64,000 bases of DNA, taken from contig CM035806.1 in the NCBI GenBank assembly GCA_020466095.1, forward strand, positions 94,449,392 through 94,513,391. The letters are read 5' to 3'. Both the position numbers and the translations under genes were made by a program. The number at the start of each line of letters is the position of its first letter. The first letter of the stretch is position 1. Shown here in pieces: positions 1 through 10,118 of the stretch. This DNA is from Chlorops oryzae (lineage: Eukaryota > Arthropoda > Insecta > Diptera > Chloropidae). Under the pieces are notes generated by a model. The model was not told the DNA's origin. It was given only the letters and a program-made list of their open reading frames with translations, and did not search any database.

Positions 1-660
1 GTTTTGTTTTATTTATCAAGTATAACTTTCTGCGACGACAGAAGTCGCTCTTGTTTATTTCTTTGTTTGCACTTTCGTTCGTAAGGCCTTGAACGAGCAA
101 AGCAAAATCGAAGCCCATTGCACTTGCTTGGTACGATCAATTTCTCAATATGCAATCACTGCAATTTTATGTAATTCATTTATAAAAAACAAAATTTGAC
201 TAAATCAGTATTTTCTACCTTTTTGTACCTTTTTTGCATATTGTTATTAGTATATAAGAACAATTGTGGTTCAATAAAAATGAGTTAACAATCATACTTC
301 AACAAACTAATTCATGCTCTAGACAGGTACATGCGCTTGGCTAGAATAATTCAAACACCACAATCTTCGTTGTGTTTAGGTTCATGTGCTTAACCACAAA
401 GGCTTAACAGCCCACATTAGACTTAAGGTCTAATCAAAAAAATTTTCTATCCCGTTATTTGAGAAAACCCGTTTTTTCGAAAAATATTTTTATGTCATTG
501 GATTTTTCGCTATAACACCGCTATTTTTTAATCGTCCGATAGAAAATTTTTTTTTTGCCATTTTCGGAATCTGCGGAAAATTTCACTATAGAATTCAGAT
601 CTTTGGTTCTTGGAGCATTTCGGTGTAAACTAGTGTAATTGATAATATTTCGTCGGAATT
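1..660. other. Unassigned AT-rich DNA
   Basis: No coding signal, repeat boundary or RNA gene recognised. Confidence 0.5.
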
Positions 661-670
661 CATTTTTGAA

Positions 671-1003
671 ACAAAAAAATGTATTTTGACCGCGCGGTCT
701 TAATTCATTTTTCGAATGAAATAAGGCCGCAACGAAAAAATGTATTTTGACCGCGCGGTCTTAATTCATTTTTCGAATGAAATAAGGCCGCAACAAAAAA
801 ATGTATTTTGACCGCGCAGTCTTAATTCATTTTTCGAATGAAATAAGGCCGCAACAAAAAAATGTATTTTGACCGCGCGGTCTTAATTCATTTTTCGAAT
901 GAAATAAGGCCGCAATGAAAAAATGAATTTTGACCGCGCGGTCTTAATTCATTTTGCGAATGAAATAAGGCCGCAACGAAAAAATGAATTTTGACCGCGA
1001 TAA
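671..1003. repeat. 61-bp tandem repeat, about 5.4 copies
   Basis: The unit shifts by one column per 60-base line, giving a 61-bp period. Each copy holds GACCGCGCGGTC, a 12-bp perfect palindrome, then TTAATTCATTTTTCGAATGA and AATAAGGCCGCAAC. Copies differ by single bases (one reads GACCGCGCAGTC; the last copies carry GAATTTTGACC and TTTTGCGAATG). A minisatellite; the last copy runs into the hairpin at 993-1026. Confidence 0.9.
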
Positions 1004-1026
1004 AACTTTGATTTTTTATCGCGGTC
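993..1026. repeat. 13-bp-stem hairpin closing the 61-bp array
   Basis: GACCGCGATAAAA at 993-1005 is the exact reverse complement of TTTTATCGCGGTC at 1014-1026, with an 8-nt loop. Sequence after it (ATTTCATTCGCAAAATGAAT, GGCCGCGA) is an inverted version of the array unit, so the array turns around at this hairpin. Confidence 0.85.
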
Positions 1027-1079
1027 ATATTTCATTCGCAAAATGAATTTAGGCCGCGACCAAAAACTTATCGCGGGCT

Positions 1080-1340
1080 TAATTCACGCGGCCAAAATTC
1101 CATCCACCAGCTACGACACTGTTATGGCAGCAGCGATCAGTGAGGGCAGAGGCAGCGTTTTCACTATAAAAGATGTTGATCAACCAATGTTCTGGGAGTC
1201 TACGGGAGTCTACGGGAGTCTACGGTAGTCTACAGTCTGGAATCGTCGCTTCAGTCAATCATCGTTAAACTAAATTAAGTTAAAATAATGTATAATTAAA
1301 TAGGGAGTCAATAAAGACTTTAAAAGGCATTCAACGCGTT
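1080..1340 (+). other. LTR-like promoter and polyA segment (possible LTR remnant)
   Basis: A TATA-like CTATAAAAG at about 1163, then about 145 bp later GGGAGTCAATAAAGACTTT with an AATAAA polyadenylation signal near 1309-1314. This order (TATA, short transcribed stretch, AATAAA) resembles the U3-R-U5 layout of an insect retrotransposon LTR. No TG...CA termini or target duplication were found, so this is weak. Confidence 0.25.
1194..1235. repeat. 12-bp tandem repeat
   Basis: Three to four copies of GGGAGTCTACGG in a row, the last ones changed to GGTAGTCTACAG. Confidence 0.85.
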
Positions 1341-2085
1341 TTCTTGGAAAGGACCAGGATCAGAAAGAAAAGTCTTAACAAGAGTACTGACCACGAAGTA
1401 CCTCATTGCTCAAAAGAAGTTGAATCGAAAAATGCATTTGCTACTCAAAATCTACCTGAAAGTGGTGCGGTAAGACATGTTGGTGATATCAGCAATGATA
1501 TTCCGTGTGACATTGCACAAATTGGAAAACCAATAAAGCAGGTTTATTAACCCAGATATCCCAAAATAAAATAACGGGGCCTTCGTAGCGGAATGGTTAA
1601 AGCGATTTAAATGGTTACAGTATTCTGTGGAGAGAGATGCTCCTTTTTGTTTCCTTGCCAACAATTTTTATCACATGGCAGCAAACTGGTTTCTTACAGT
1701 ACGACAGGGTTCAGGAACTGGAAAAATGCCACTGATTCTAAGACTGGGTTTCCTAAACACGACATGTCAATTTCCCATATACAAGCCATGGCATGGCATT
1801 TTCGGCATTCATGTAGTTTTTCATGCTCTCTCTCTCATGTTCGTGCCTCAACCCGATTGAAAAGTGTTCGAAAAAACCGATGTTTAGAAATTAACAGAAT
1901 GTGCGCGTCAGTATGGAAAGAAGTCTAAGGAATTGAGTACTTATTTTATTTTGCAGTTTTACAAATTTTATTTTACAAATATAAAAACGAGCATCTCTTT
2001 CTAGTAAGGCACTTGGTCCGTCATAAATTTTCAATAAAATAAAAAAGAAATCAAAACAAAAATGTAGTAAACTCATTTGGCCTAT
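1341..2085. other. Unassigned DNA with an isolated A-box-like site
   Basis: Only short ORFs without family resemblance. TAGCGGAATGG at 1586-1596 fits a Pol III A box and is followed by TTAA as in tRNA D-arms, but no B box follows, so at most this is a truncated tRNA or SINE head. Confidence 0.3.
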
Positions 2086-2089
2086 AGCA

Positions 2090-2310
2090 ACAACTTGAAA
2101 ACGAAACCCGCCCAACCTTCGCCAAATCATCCGAAAGCGAATCGAAAGCGAAAGTCAGCGCGAATTCGTAAACGAACAGTTTGCTGCCAATAACTGAGCG
2201 ACAAAGTTTGTGCCAGCGAACTATTCTCGAATTCGAAAGCGAACGTTTCGTTCGCTTTAGGCTCGCGTTAACGTTCGCTTTCGAATCACAAGCGAATGTT
2301 TTGGTCAACT
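2090..2310. repeat. CGAAAGCGAA / TTCGCTTTCG motif cluster
   Basis: Imperfect direct and inverted copies of CGAAAGCGAA recur through the block (CCGAAAGCGAATCGAAAGCG, TTCGAAAGCGAACG, CGTTCGCTTTAGG, CGTTCGCTTTCGAAT), able to fold on themselves. No element boundary seen. Confidence 0.6.
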
Positions 2311-2749
2311 AGGTGCATTTGCATTTTAAGGCCTCAATACTTAAATAGTATTGAGCAAAATAAGTCTGGTAAATACATAAATATGTACAATGTTTTAAAT
2401 ATACATTTTATTAATGTATGTGTTTAAGTTTTAAAAAATCAATAACTGTCTTCTGACGTAAGTTAGCTTGTTTTAGTTTTTGAGTCTTTTCTTCATAGTA
2501 AGTCTCCAGTTGTTTTATGAGCTCAAACCCATGGTATTCATCCCTCGCAAAATGTTTAAGATCCCTAATTGAGGCCATCGCTGACTCGTATGAATTGATT
2601 TTAAAACAACATTGGAGCCTAAGCTATTTATATGATTGAATGCAATTTTGGATTTTGAGCTTAATACAGATACATATAAAGTAATCAGTACAAAGTAATC
2701 AGTAATTTATAATTTTTTAACTATTTATGCAGGCTTTTAGATTTATTGT

Positions 2750-2940
2750 CATTTGAGTGTCCGTATATGAGAGGTGTTATTGACCCAAAATTTAAAAAGT
2801 TCCTGTCTGTTTTCAAGAGTGTCCGCATATGAGAGGTGAGCTTGTACTGAATGAAGGCCGTAAAAGTAAGATTTTAAAATTTTGTCCGATTATAAGAGGT
2901 GTCTGCATATCGGAGTGTCCGCAGAGTGGAGCTTTCACTG
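2750..2940. repeat. Degenerate GTGTCCGCATATGAGAGGTG repeats
   Basis: Four imperfect copies of a motif like GTGTCCGCATATGAGAGGTG (near 2757, 2818, 2883 and 2910-2930) at 25-65 bp spacing. Such runs are common in insect transposon flanks; the family is not identified. Confidence 0.6.
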
Positions 2941-3144
2941 TAGTAGGTGTGTAGATACGTTAAAGTGGCTGCCATTTAATCCGTTAATCGGCCCATTGTG
3001 ATACCATGGAGGTTTTCTTGTGATTGTGTGAGTGTATGTCTTATTATGTAGTGTGCCCATAACATGCGATTTTTTGAATAACCAGTGCTAGGCCTAGAAC
3101 ATTTTTTCTCTTATTTTTCTCCGGGTTCCCAAATTGATGTTATA

Positions 3145-3449
3145 CAGGGTGTCCCGAAAACTTTTCTAAAAAATGAAACCATCGATAGGTCGAGTCAAGA
3201 GAAACATTTTTTGTTTCCAGACAAAACTCTCTTAGAGGTACCGTTCAGGAGCTGTAGCACTTCAAAAAAGTTTATTTTTGTATGAAGTTTTTGCGTAAAA
3301 AAAAATTGTTTGTTAAAAATGAAAGTATAGTCAAAATTTCATACAAAAATAAATTTTTTTTGAAGTGCTACAGCTTCTTAACGGAACCACTTAGAGAGTT
3401 TTGTCTGGAAACAAAAACTATTTCTCTTGACTCGACCTATCGATGGTTT
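3145..3449. mobile_element. CAGGG-type foldback MITE, right end lost
   Basis: Begins CAGGGTGTCCCGAAAAC after a TA (3143-3144). The left arm (ACCATCGATAGGTCGAGTCA, then GGAGCTGTAGCACTTC) is matched in reverse by the right arm (GAAGTGCTACAGC, then TGACTCGACCTATCGATGGT), leaving a short centre, so the whole element could fold into one hairpin. The last 30 or so bases of the right arm are replaced by LINE sequence. It is related in plan to the complete copy at 56606-56950. TA flank and CAGGG ends suggest a Tc1/mariner-type nonautonomous element. Confidence 0.8.
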
Positions 3450-4470
3450 GAATTTTAACAAAGCGCATTGTATTTTAATAAATAAGCTTGCTGCCATCGG
3501 ATTTCATTCGAATTTTCTGAACTGGCTCAGGTCCTACCTCCATAACAGAGTTTCTTCAGTATGCATAGATGATGTGTGTTCTAAGCCTTTTATTGCAACA
3601 TCGGGGGCTCCGCAAGATAGTATCCTGGGACCGTTGCTATTTATGGTTTTCATTAATGACATAACTAAAGTTGTGTTGCGCTTCTTCTGCTTATTGTTCG
3701 CTGATGACTTAAAGATCTTCCGGAATATCAATAACTGTTCGGACTCGACGTTGTTACAAGCTGATCTAGATTCTTTGTACAGCTGGTGTGTTAAGAACCA
3801 TTTGTTTCTTAGCTTTGAAAAATGTGCATAAATAAAATTTTCAAAGTCGGATAATTTTATTCGAACTTCTTACGTTTTAAGAGGATTTCAGCTCTTAAAA
3901 TTAGATGCTTTCAAGGATTTGGGTGTTGTCTTTGATAGAAAATTCACGTTTATACAGCACGTACACTACATTGTTCCAAAAGCATATGGAATGCTTGCAT
4001 TTAATCGTAGAAACTCTAAAAACTTTTTAGACCCATATACTCTAAAAACACTGTATATATCTTTAGTGCGCTCAAAGTAAGAGTACGCAGCAGTTATTTG
4101 GAATCCGTTATATGCCTCGCGGCACGTATTGAGCGTGTTCAAAAAGTCTTTACCCACTTTGCTTTACGCTCCTTAAATTTTGGGCATCAGTTACCGCCAT
4201 ATTATACGCGATGCATGCTCATTGGATTGAAATCGTTGGAGATTCGTCGCACAATGACTTCGTTGCTATTTATTGCTGACATTATTACTGCAAGAATTGA
4301 TTGTCCTGAACTACTGAGCCTAATTGATTTTTATGTGCCCATCAGAGCCCTTTGACGCTTTTAATTTAATCGCGGCAAACAACGCTATTGATTTCTCCCT
4401 TTCTAATGATAGTTTCAAGTTAGTTTTAAATGATATTTTGTAAGTTTGTTAATATTCAACTTAATTATTA
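3450..4470 (+). pseudogene. Non-LTR retrotransposon reverse transcriptase relic
   Basis: Translation gives reverse transcriptase motifs in order: LINKLAAIGFHSNFLNWLRS, the block SGAPQDSILGPLLF (family norm GxPQGS, here G to D), and the catalytic FADDLKIF. After a stop near 3831 the thumb region continues in other frames: LDAFKDLGVVFDRKFTFIQH, DPYTLKTLYISLVRSK, EYAAVIWNPLYAS. At least three frame changes or stops break it and the 5' part (endonuclease, fingers) is absent. It starts directly at the broken right arm of the foldback element. APE-type LINE of the jockey/CR1 group by motif style; the exact clade is an inference. Confidence 0.85.
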
Positions 4471-4482
4471 TTAGTATATAGT

Positions 4483-4483
<1 letters not shown>

Positions 4484-4516
<33 letters not shown>
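4484..4516. repeat. (GATA)n microsatellite, about eight units
   Basis: Pure AGAT units lying between the 3' ends of two oppositely oriented LINE relics. On the minus strand the preceding bases read AATAAAGAATCTATCTATC, so it is probably the simple-repeat tail of the minus-strand LINE. Confidence 0.9.
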
Positions 4517-5390
4517 TCTTTATTTCCTGTATTTGATCTTAATATCTACTACAAAAATTCAAATTTAAAATTCAAAACCTAAAAGTATCTTATACATTTG
4601 TTAAATAATCAATACGACATGGCAAAATAATAGCCGTCTGTCGTAAGTCGAGCTTAAATTTATCTCTTTCTTAAAATTAAAATTTATAATTCTTTAAAGC
4701 CTCAAAAATTGAATTCATCTACCAGGAGTTTTCTATAAGGAATTGCTTTTTCAACATACGTGGCTAGATTACTCCAACCTTTTAAACCGTTTAAGACTTC
4801 CAATATACTTATCTCATTTAAAGAGCAGTCTGAGAAGTACGCTAATCGTATTTCTTTGAGTACTGGGCAACGTTCCAAAAAGTGCATTAAATTCTCTTCC
4901 TCATTTAGATTGCATAGACTACAGAGCCTTAAAGTAGCCCCATTAAATCTACTTCCATTAAGCCAAAGTAAATCCCCCCGAGCTTTCATTATCCAAGTTA
5001 TTTGAGTACGATTAAAGTTTTCATTGCAGTATGTTATCGATTTTGAGAAATCCAAGTTTCTATATATTCTTGTATGACTACTTCTCGCTAATTCAACATA
5101 TTCATTAGTCTTTTTGTATTTTAGATTGGTCCAGAGTCCAACATTGTTCTTCTTCCATTCATATTTCGATGTTAATCTATTTTCCCAGTCTATATCGCAC
5201 GATCTCATTAAAGTTTCTATTTTCGTATACCAATATACTTTTTTTACTAGAATTTTTTTTTGAGAGTTGGTACGGCAATCGAGATTCCTCATAAGGGTGA
5301 TGACTTTTTTTGAAACTCTTTTCCTGTATCATAGTACGATGAACTTTTATTAAAGACTTCATAAAATACTAATTTTAAGGTTATTTGATA
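4517..5390 (-). pseudogene. LINE 3' end: C-terminal domain of a non-LTR retrotransposon
   Basis: A 196-codon open stretch (4702-5292) ends in a C-terminal zinc-knuckle-like pattern, LRLCSLCNLNEEENLMHFLE then RCP (C-x2-C-x9-H-x4-C), a hallmark of the end of ORF2 in many APE-type LINEs, followed by GWSNLATYVEKAIPYRKLL. That last stretch matches WSALANYVKHAIDYRQ at the end of the LINE at 23930-25700, so both belong to one clade. A frameshift near 5200-5290 leads into a further upstream fragment. A 3' untranslated stretch of about 185 bp and the (ATCT)n tail follow. No RT core remains. Confidence 0.8.
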
Positions 5391-5466
5391 AAAAAAATGT
5401 CACGCATCAAGGCATTTGAAAAATTTAATTTTTGATTTATTTCCAAATTTTTGATGTTACTGTAAG

Positions 5467-5590
5467 CAGAGTCGCTCCTAGAGGGGTAAAATGTAAGACC
5501 AACTACCATTATTTTTTAATTCTCAACAATTTATCCAAACATACCTTCCCCCTATCTCCACTCCTTAAGCAGGCTCCCATACAAAAGTAA
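5467..5590 (+). repeat. Family C repeat, first part (split by a family A element)
   Basis: Starts GAGTCGCTCCTAGAGGGGTA and reads through CCATTATTTTTTAATTCTC and CTATCTCCACTCCTTAAGC. It is the first of three related blocks of family C; the second and third continue after the inserted element ending at 6458. Confidence 0.7.
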
Positions 5591-6458
5591 TTATACCCGA
5601 CACACTCTGTGTCGAGGGTATATTGCGTTTGTGTGGTTGTGTGTAACACCCAGAACCAGTCGAGATAGACCATAAAAAATATTAATATATAGAAATGTTC
5701 AGTGTCACCAGGAGATTCGATTTAGACATGTCCGTCCGTCTGTCCGTCTGTCCGTCTGTTTGTATACAGTTATCTTATCGAAGGAGTTGAGATATCTCGA
5801 CAAAATTTGGTATGCGTGCTCACGGGGACATGAGTAAGAACAAGTTCGAGAATGGACCCGATCGGACCATTTTTAGGGGTACCTCCAGTACTAGGGTCTG
5901 TTACGAAAATCACAAAAACTGCTCTAAAACCGATGTTTTACAAGATATTTTGATGAAATTTGGCAAATGAACACATTTTAGGCCAATTAATGTGATTTAC
6001 AAAAATTTTAAAAATGGGCGTGGCAGAAGGGCGTTTTTCGAAAATTGTCACCTACTCCCGAAACGCCTATCCGACTTGAACCAAAATTAGCACTTGTATT
6101 TTCTTTGTAGCCATAAACATCCTGCCCAAAAATTTTCTTGATCGGTCCATTCTTTAGGGTACCTCCAGTACTAGGGTCTGTCACAAAAATCTCAAAACTG
6201 CCCCAAAATCGTTCTTTTCCAAATATTTCAATGAAACTTGGAATTTTCGGATATATTTAAGCCTCCGATTAGAATTCCGAAAAATTGGAAAAGTGGGCGT
6301 GGCAAAGGGGCGGTTTTCATAAAGAAATTAAACAAAATTCGGTATATGGGGCCCCTATGGCCTTAAACAACTTCCGATATTAAAAATTATTTGAAGATGT
6401 GTGTCTGTGTCGGGTATTATATTGTCAGGCTCGCCTGACTATAACACCCTTACTTGTT
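5591..6458 (-). mobile_element. Helentron/DINE-1-like family A element, full length (A1)
   Basis: In element orientation (minus) it begins AACAAGTAAGGGTGTTATAG, then a perfect hairpin GTCAGGCGAGCCTGAC (6424-6439), then AATACCCGACAC, and ends GTGTCGGGTATAA at 5591. The centre has a (GTCC/GTCT)n tract near 5732-5758. Short subterminal inverted repeats, a terminal hairpin, a GACA/GACG microsatellite and a simple GGTATAA end match the plan of DINE-1 (INE-1) elements, which established work places with Helentrons. No coding capacity. Inserted in family C. Confidence 0.75.
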
Positions 6459-7170
6459 TTTTTATGAATTTACCCCCCACTGTGCTAACTAGCCCCAGAG
6501 TGCCCCTAGAGGAGTCAAATGTTTGACCGACCCCCATTAAATTTGTCTTCCTTACATTTTTTCCCAACATACTGACCCCTATCTCCCCTCCTTAGGGGGT
6601 CACCCATACAAAATTACCTTAATTTTATCACAATTTCATACAAAATGGCCGTCACTACAGTCAAACCCCTCCTAGGGGGCTGATATATATGACCGACCCC
6701 CATTATTTTTTTACCCCAAACATTATCTTCAAACATACCTACCTCTATCTCCCCTCGTTAGGTGGGTCCCAATACAAAATTAGGCTTAAATTAAAGAAAA
6801 ATGCCTCACGAACTTCAATCTATAATATAGATGCCGTAGGAACAAGAATGAGCATGTTCAGTATGCATATTCGAAAAATTTAGAAAATTACTTTTTAAAC
6901 CAGCTTAATATGAAGAATATTGGATTCGTTTTTGGTATGTTTTAATAATATGTTATAATTATCACTTTTTTTAAAACTGAATTTTGGGTTCCATCCCCTA
7001 ACTGGCCAAATAATGACCGCAGTAGAAAAAAATAAAATTTCGAATCAAATGCCGCAAACCTCAATCTATGACGAGTTTTTTAAAACTATAACCAATAATA
7101 TCGGTTAGTGGTTTCTATTCATAAAATTAATTCAAAACAAATATTTTTTGAAACGCATTATTCACTGTGT
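6459..7170 (+). repeat. Family C repeat, second part
   Basis: Contains two more imperfect copies of a block of about 150 bp, each with CCCCTAGAGGAG or CCCCTCCTAGGGGG, GACCGACCCCCATTA and CTATCTCCCCTCCTTAGGG, then a unique stretch (TTCAATCTATAATATAGATG, GAGCATGTTCAGTATGCATA, TTGGGTTCCATCCCCTAACT) that also appears at 13690-13860 (inverted) and 52790-53070. The copy at 52.6 kb shows the family ends in long inverted repeats. Confidence 0.75.
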
Positions 7171-7244
7171 TCACGTTCCTTTCTTAAGTCTTTGCATGTC
7201 TCTCGTGGTCTGTATGCATGCAAAGACTCAAGACACGAACGTGA
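7171..7244. repeat. Short palindromic hairpin element (family E)
   Basis: CACGTTCCTTTCTTAAGTCT..TTGCATG is matched by the reverse stretch CATGCAAAGACTCAAGACAC..GAACGTG. Related hairpins lie at 15557-15668 and near 53190-53235. The one near 53.2 kb sits at the equivalent place within family C, so here it is part of that family. Confidence 0.75.
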
Positions 7245-7329
7245 AAACAAGTGCATTGGTTTTCACCCCGAAATGGAAATGGTATTAGAACTCGCCATTC
7301 GAGGATTAATTGTGCAATTTCTAAGTTAG

Positions 7330-8185
7330 TGAATCAGTTGCTCGCAAGAAAAATTTTTTCTTCAATTTATTATCAAGTGCACAATATTTGCACATGCTGT
7401 CTATTGTCATATTTCATTTAAAATTTTGATATGAAAAGGCTTCAAAATGTCTCATTTAGTCATCGGTAATATATTTTTTGAAGTGTCATAAATTCGTTAT
7501 GCTCTTCAACATAATAGATGACTTTACGAACCACTTGAAAGAACTTTTGAGAATCACATGAGTGAACGTTGAAAAGGGTGCGTTAATACTATTGGCATTA
7601 TGTGGATTTCCATCCAGAGTCGTGACATTTGCTGTAATCTTATTGTTTTCTTTCTTTGTGTACTTACTGTCATGCGAAAATCAACAACAGCTTCAAGTGT
7701 CATTGTCGTTAAATTGTTTTTGTTCCATAAAGCGTACCTAATAAACAATAAAAACTCAAATACACTGTTGATGCACAACAGTTGAATTAAAGTGTTGAAA
7801 GTCTATTTTTCTTTTAAAGACAAACGTTTTTATTGGGGGTTGATTTCCTTACCACGAGGGTGAACAGAACAAAATATGAATGAAGCAATATCATTGAAAA
7901 CGTTAATTTTAACTGAGAATATAAACTGTGTTACTGTGTAACGAAAAAAAAAAAAAATAACAAAATAGCAAAATTTTTATTTTTGCTTTGAGTTTCTAAA
8001 CGTTGGACAACCTTAATGGTCCGGAAACCGGCACTCAGTAAACGCGTTCTTCATCCTTACATTTAACGCTTAGCATTGCATGAGCCTGAAAAAACAATGC
8101 ATTTTTAAACTCTAGAAAGTTTGGCTTTATGTTGGCTAAATTGCCATTGCTTATCCTTACGGAGAAAAAAGACCACATAAAATAC
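7330..8185. other. Unassigned DNA
   Basis: No convincing coding sequence; short ORFs lack family resemblance and are AT-driven. Confidence 0.4.
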
Positions 8186-8193
8186 CATATTAG

Positions 8194-8916
8194 TAGGGTT
8201 GCCAACTTTCTAAGGGCAAAATAAAGTATAACCTTATTTCGTAATTAAAAGATAAAGTATTTTACTAAAAAATAAAGTATTTTTAAATTCTGTTATTAAA
8301 AAACAGAACATATAAAACATTTTAAAAATATAAAAATAAATAACATGCTTTCATACTCAATTGAAATTATCTCTCACCCTGAAATACTAGTAACTTACTA
8401 GTAGTTAGTCCACTTTTGTTCTTTAATATACACTTTTTATTGCTTGCAGAACATTTTAGTTGGTCTATGATTTGTTTCACCTACTTACAATTGCAATTAA
8501 CGCTATATTTGAATAAATAAGTATGTATTAAAGTTTCCAAAATTGCAATTTTCGCGATTGAACATGTAGCCAATCTCAAAACCATCGAAACTCTCTATAA
8601 TGAATTTCAGTGGACCTGAGAAATAAAATCGTAGATGAGAGAATTTGTTGTTAGGAGAAAAAAGGCAATATAATGTAGCAAAAAAGCCTTGAGAAGGTTC
8701 GCTATAGAGAGAAATTTGTTTCAGAGGAGGTCGTTATAGAGTTTCTCAACTATATTTATTTTGTCCAATGAACTTCATGATGAGTGTTTGGTAAAAACTG
8801 CTGTATATATTAAAAATAAAGTATTTTAGGATACTTTATTGTTCTAAGAAAGTATAAAGTATATCGATCAGAAATAAAGTAGGATACTATATTATAAGGT
8901 ATGGTTGGCAACCCTA
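8194..8916. mobile_element. Nonautonomous hAT element, 723 bp
   Basis: Starts TAGGGTTGCCAAC and ends GTTGGCAACCCTA, a 13-bp perfect terminal inverted repeat of hAT type. It is flanked by CATATTAG (8186-8193) and CATATAAG (8917-8924), an 8-bp target duplication with one mismatch, the hAT length. Subterminal regions repeat AAATAAAGTATTTT many times in both directions, as expected for transposase binding sites. No transposase reading frame. Confidence 0.88.
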
Positions 8917-9006
8917 CATATAAGCTAGAACAAAAGTTTAGGAGATTTCTCTATAATTTTATCCAAGAAGAAGGCCGTCCTAATTTTATTGGGAATTGCT
9001 TTTTAA

Positions 9007-9730
9007 GGGGACCTTCTGGTCTAGAGTTTTTTGAAAACTGATTTTTTATTTTTATATATTTCGGAAGAATAGACTTTTAAGAATATGCTGGCAAAGTTTC
9101 GTGAAGATATTGACAATATTTGTTTTGCTACAGCCTTTTTTAGAAGGTGGAGACAGCAGGCAGCGCGCTTGATCAAAGCAATTTTGAACGCGTTTATCTC
9201 AAAACTACTTTTTTTGACCTGGTGTGAATGAAAACAAAAAAACCATCGAACCGATTTGTCTGGAATTTTTATATATTATTCATAACATCGATGGCTATGG
9301 CCCGAACTAGAATCGAATTTTTATTTCAAGAACATCATATTTTTTCATTAAAAAAATGGTCAAAAAAGGGGAGTTTTTGATGGTTGAAATAAAAAATTGC
9401 GCCATTTTGTCAATAAAAAATTTTTTTTTTATTCTAGTTCCTGCCATAGCCGCATTCATTCTGATTAATAATATATTTTTGTTTTTTTTTTTGATTACCA
9501 GAACTGCCAAAATCGTTCACACCACGGACGTACTTTTTCAAAGAGGGTCCACTTCAACGCCATTTTTAAATTACCAAAAAAAAAAAAAATTACAACAACA
9601 TTTTTTATTTTTTTTCAATAAAGAATATAATAAGCCTGCATACTTAGAAAATCGTTTTTTATTTGGCTTAATACCAAAAAAAAATCATGAAAATACCCTA
9701 AATTTTCGTGCTCTAGACCAGAAGGTCCTC
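9007..9730. mobile_element. TTAA-flanked MITE D1, 724 bp
   Basis: Flanked by TTAA on both sides (9003-9006, 9731-9734). Terminal repeats: GGGGACCTTCTGGTCTAGA at the left, TCTAGACCAGAAGGTCCTC at the right. Near-identical to D2 at 63234-63960. TTAA duplication is the piggyBac signature, but the GGGG start is not the usual CCY start, so the superfamily is tentative. Internal landmark: GAACGCGTTTATCTCAAAAC. Open frames inside (for example 9356-9760) are repeat translation, not genes. Confidence 0.85.
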
Positions 9731-9734
9731 TTAA

Positions 9735-10118
9735 TAAAACTTCAGATGACTCCTCGTTGAAATAAGAAGCAATTTATTTGAAAAAATGTTTAAAAAAACC
9801 ATTCGTTTAGTGGTAGTGGATAAAATTTGCATTACCACTAAGTGCTCAGTGGCAGTGCATTTTTAGTGATAGTGCAAGCATTTTTGAGTGCACTGAATTG
9901 AAGAATGGGGTAATGCACTAAATTACTTCCCATTTTAGCTCAAACTGAATATTCATCACAAGCTTGTAAAATTTTGTTTCAATAAAAACAACTCATCATT
10001 CTTCTCTATTATTTTTTAATCACTTTCCTTAAAATCAACAAACTTGCATATTCTCATACGTATTTACATGTATTTATGTTTGCATTTATGTTCAACGAGT
10101 TCTCATACGGATTAAGTT
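9735..10118. other. Unassigned DNA
   Basis: AGTGGTAGTG-like motif repeats near 9800-9930; no gene or element boundary recognised. Confidence 0.4.

Noticed and set aside
671..1003. Regular 61-bp repeats as a CRISPR array
   Set aside because: The whole unit repeats with no variable spacers, and the surroundings are eukaryotic transposon DNA.
7108..7329. 73-codon frame as a gene
   Set aside because: It spans a palindromic family E hairpin and family C repeat sequence, with no domain.
9356..9760. 134-codon frame with hydrophobic stretches as a membrane protein
   Set aside because: It lies within MITE D1, and a related but shorter frame occurs in D2; the composition comes from A and T runs.
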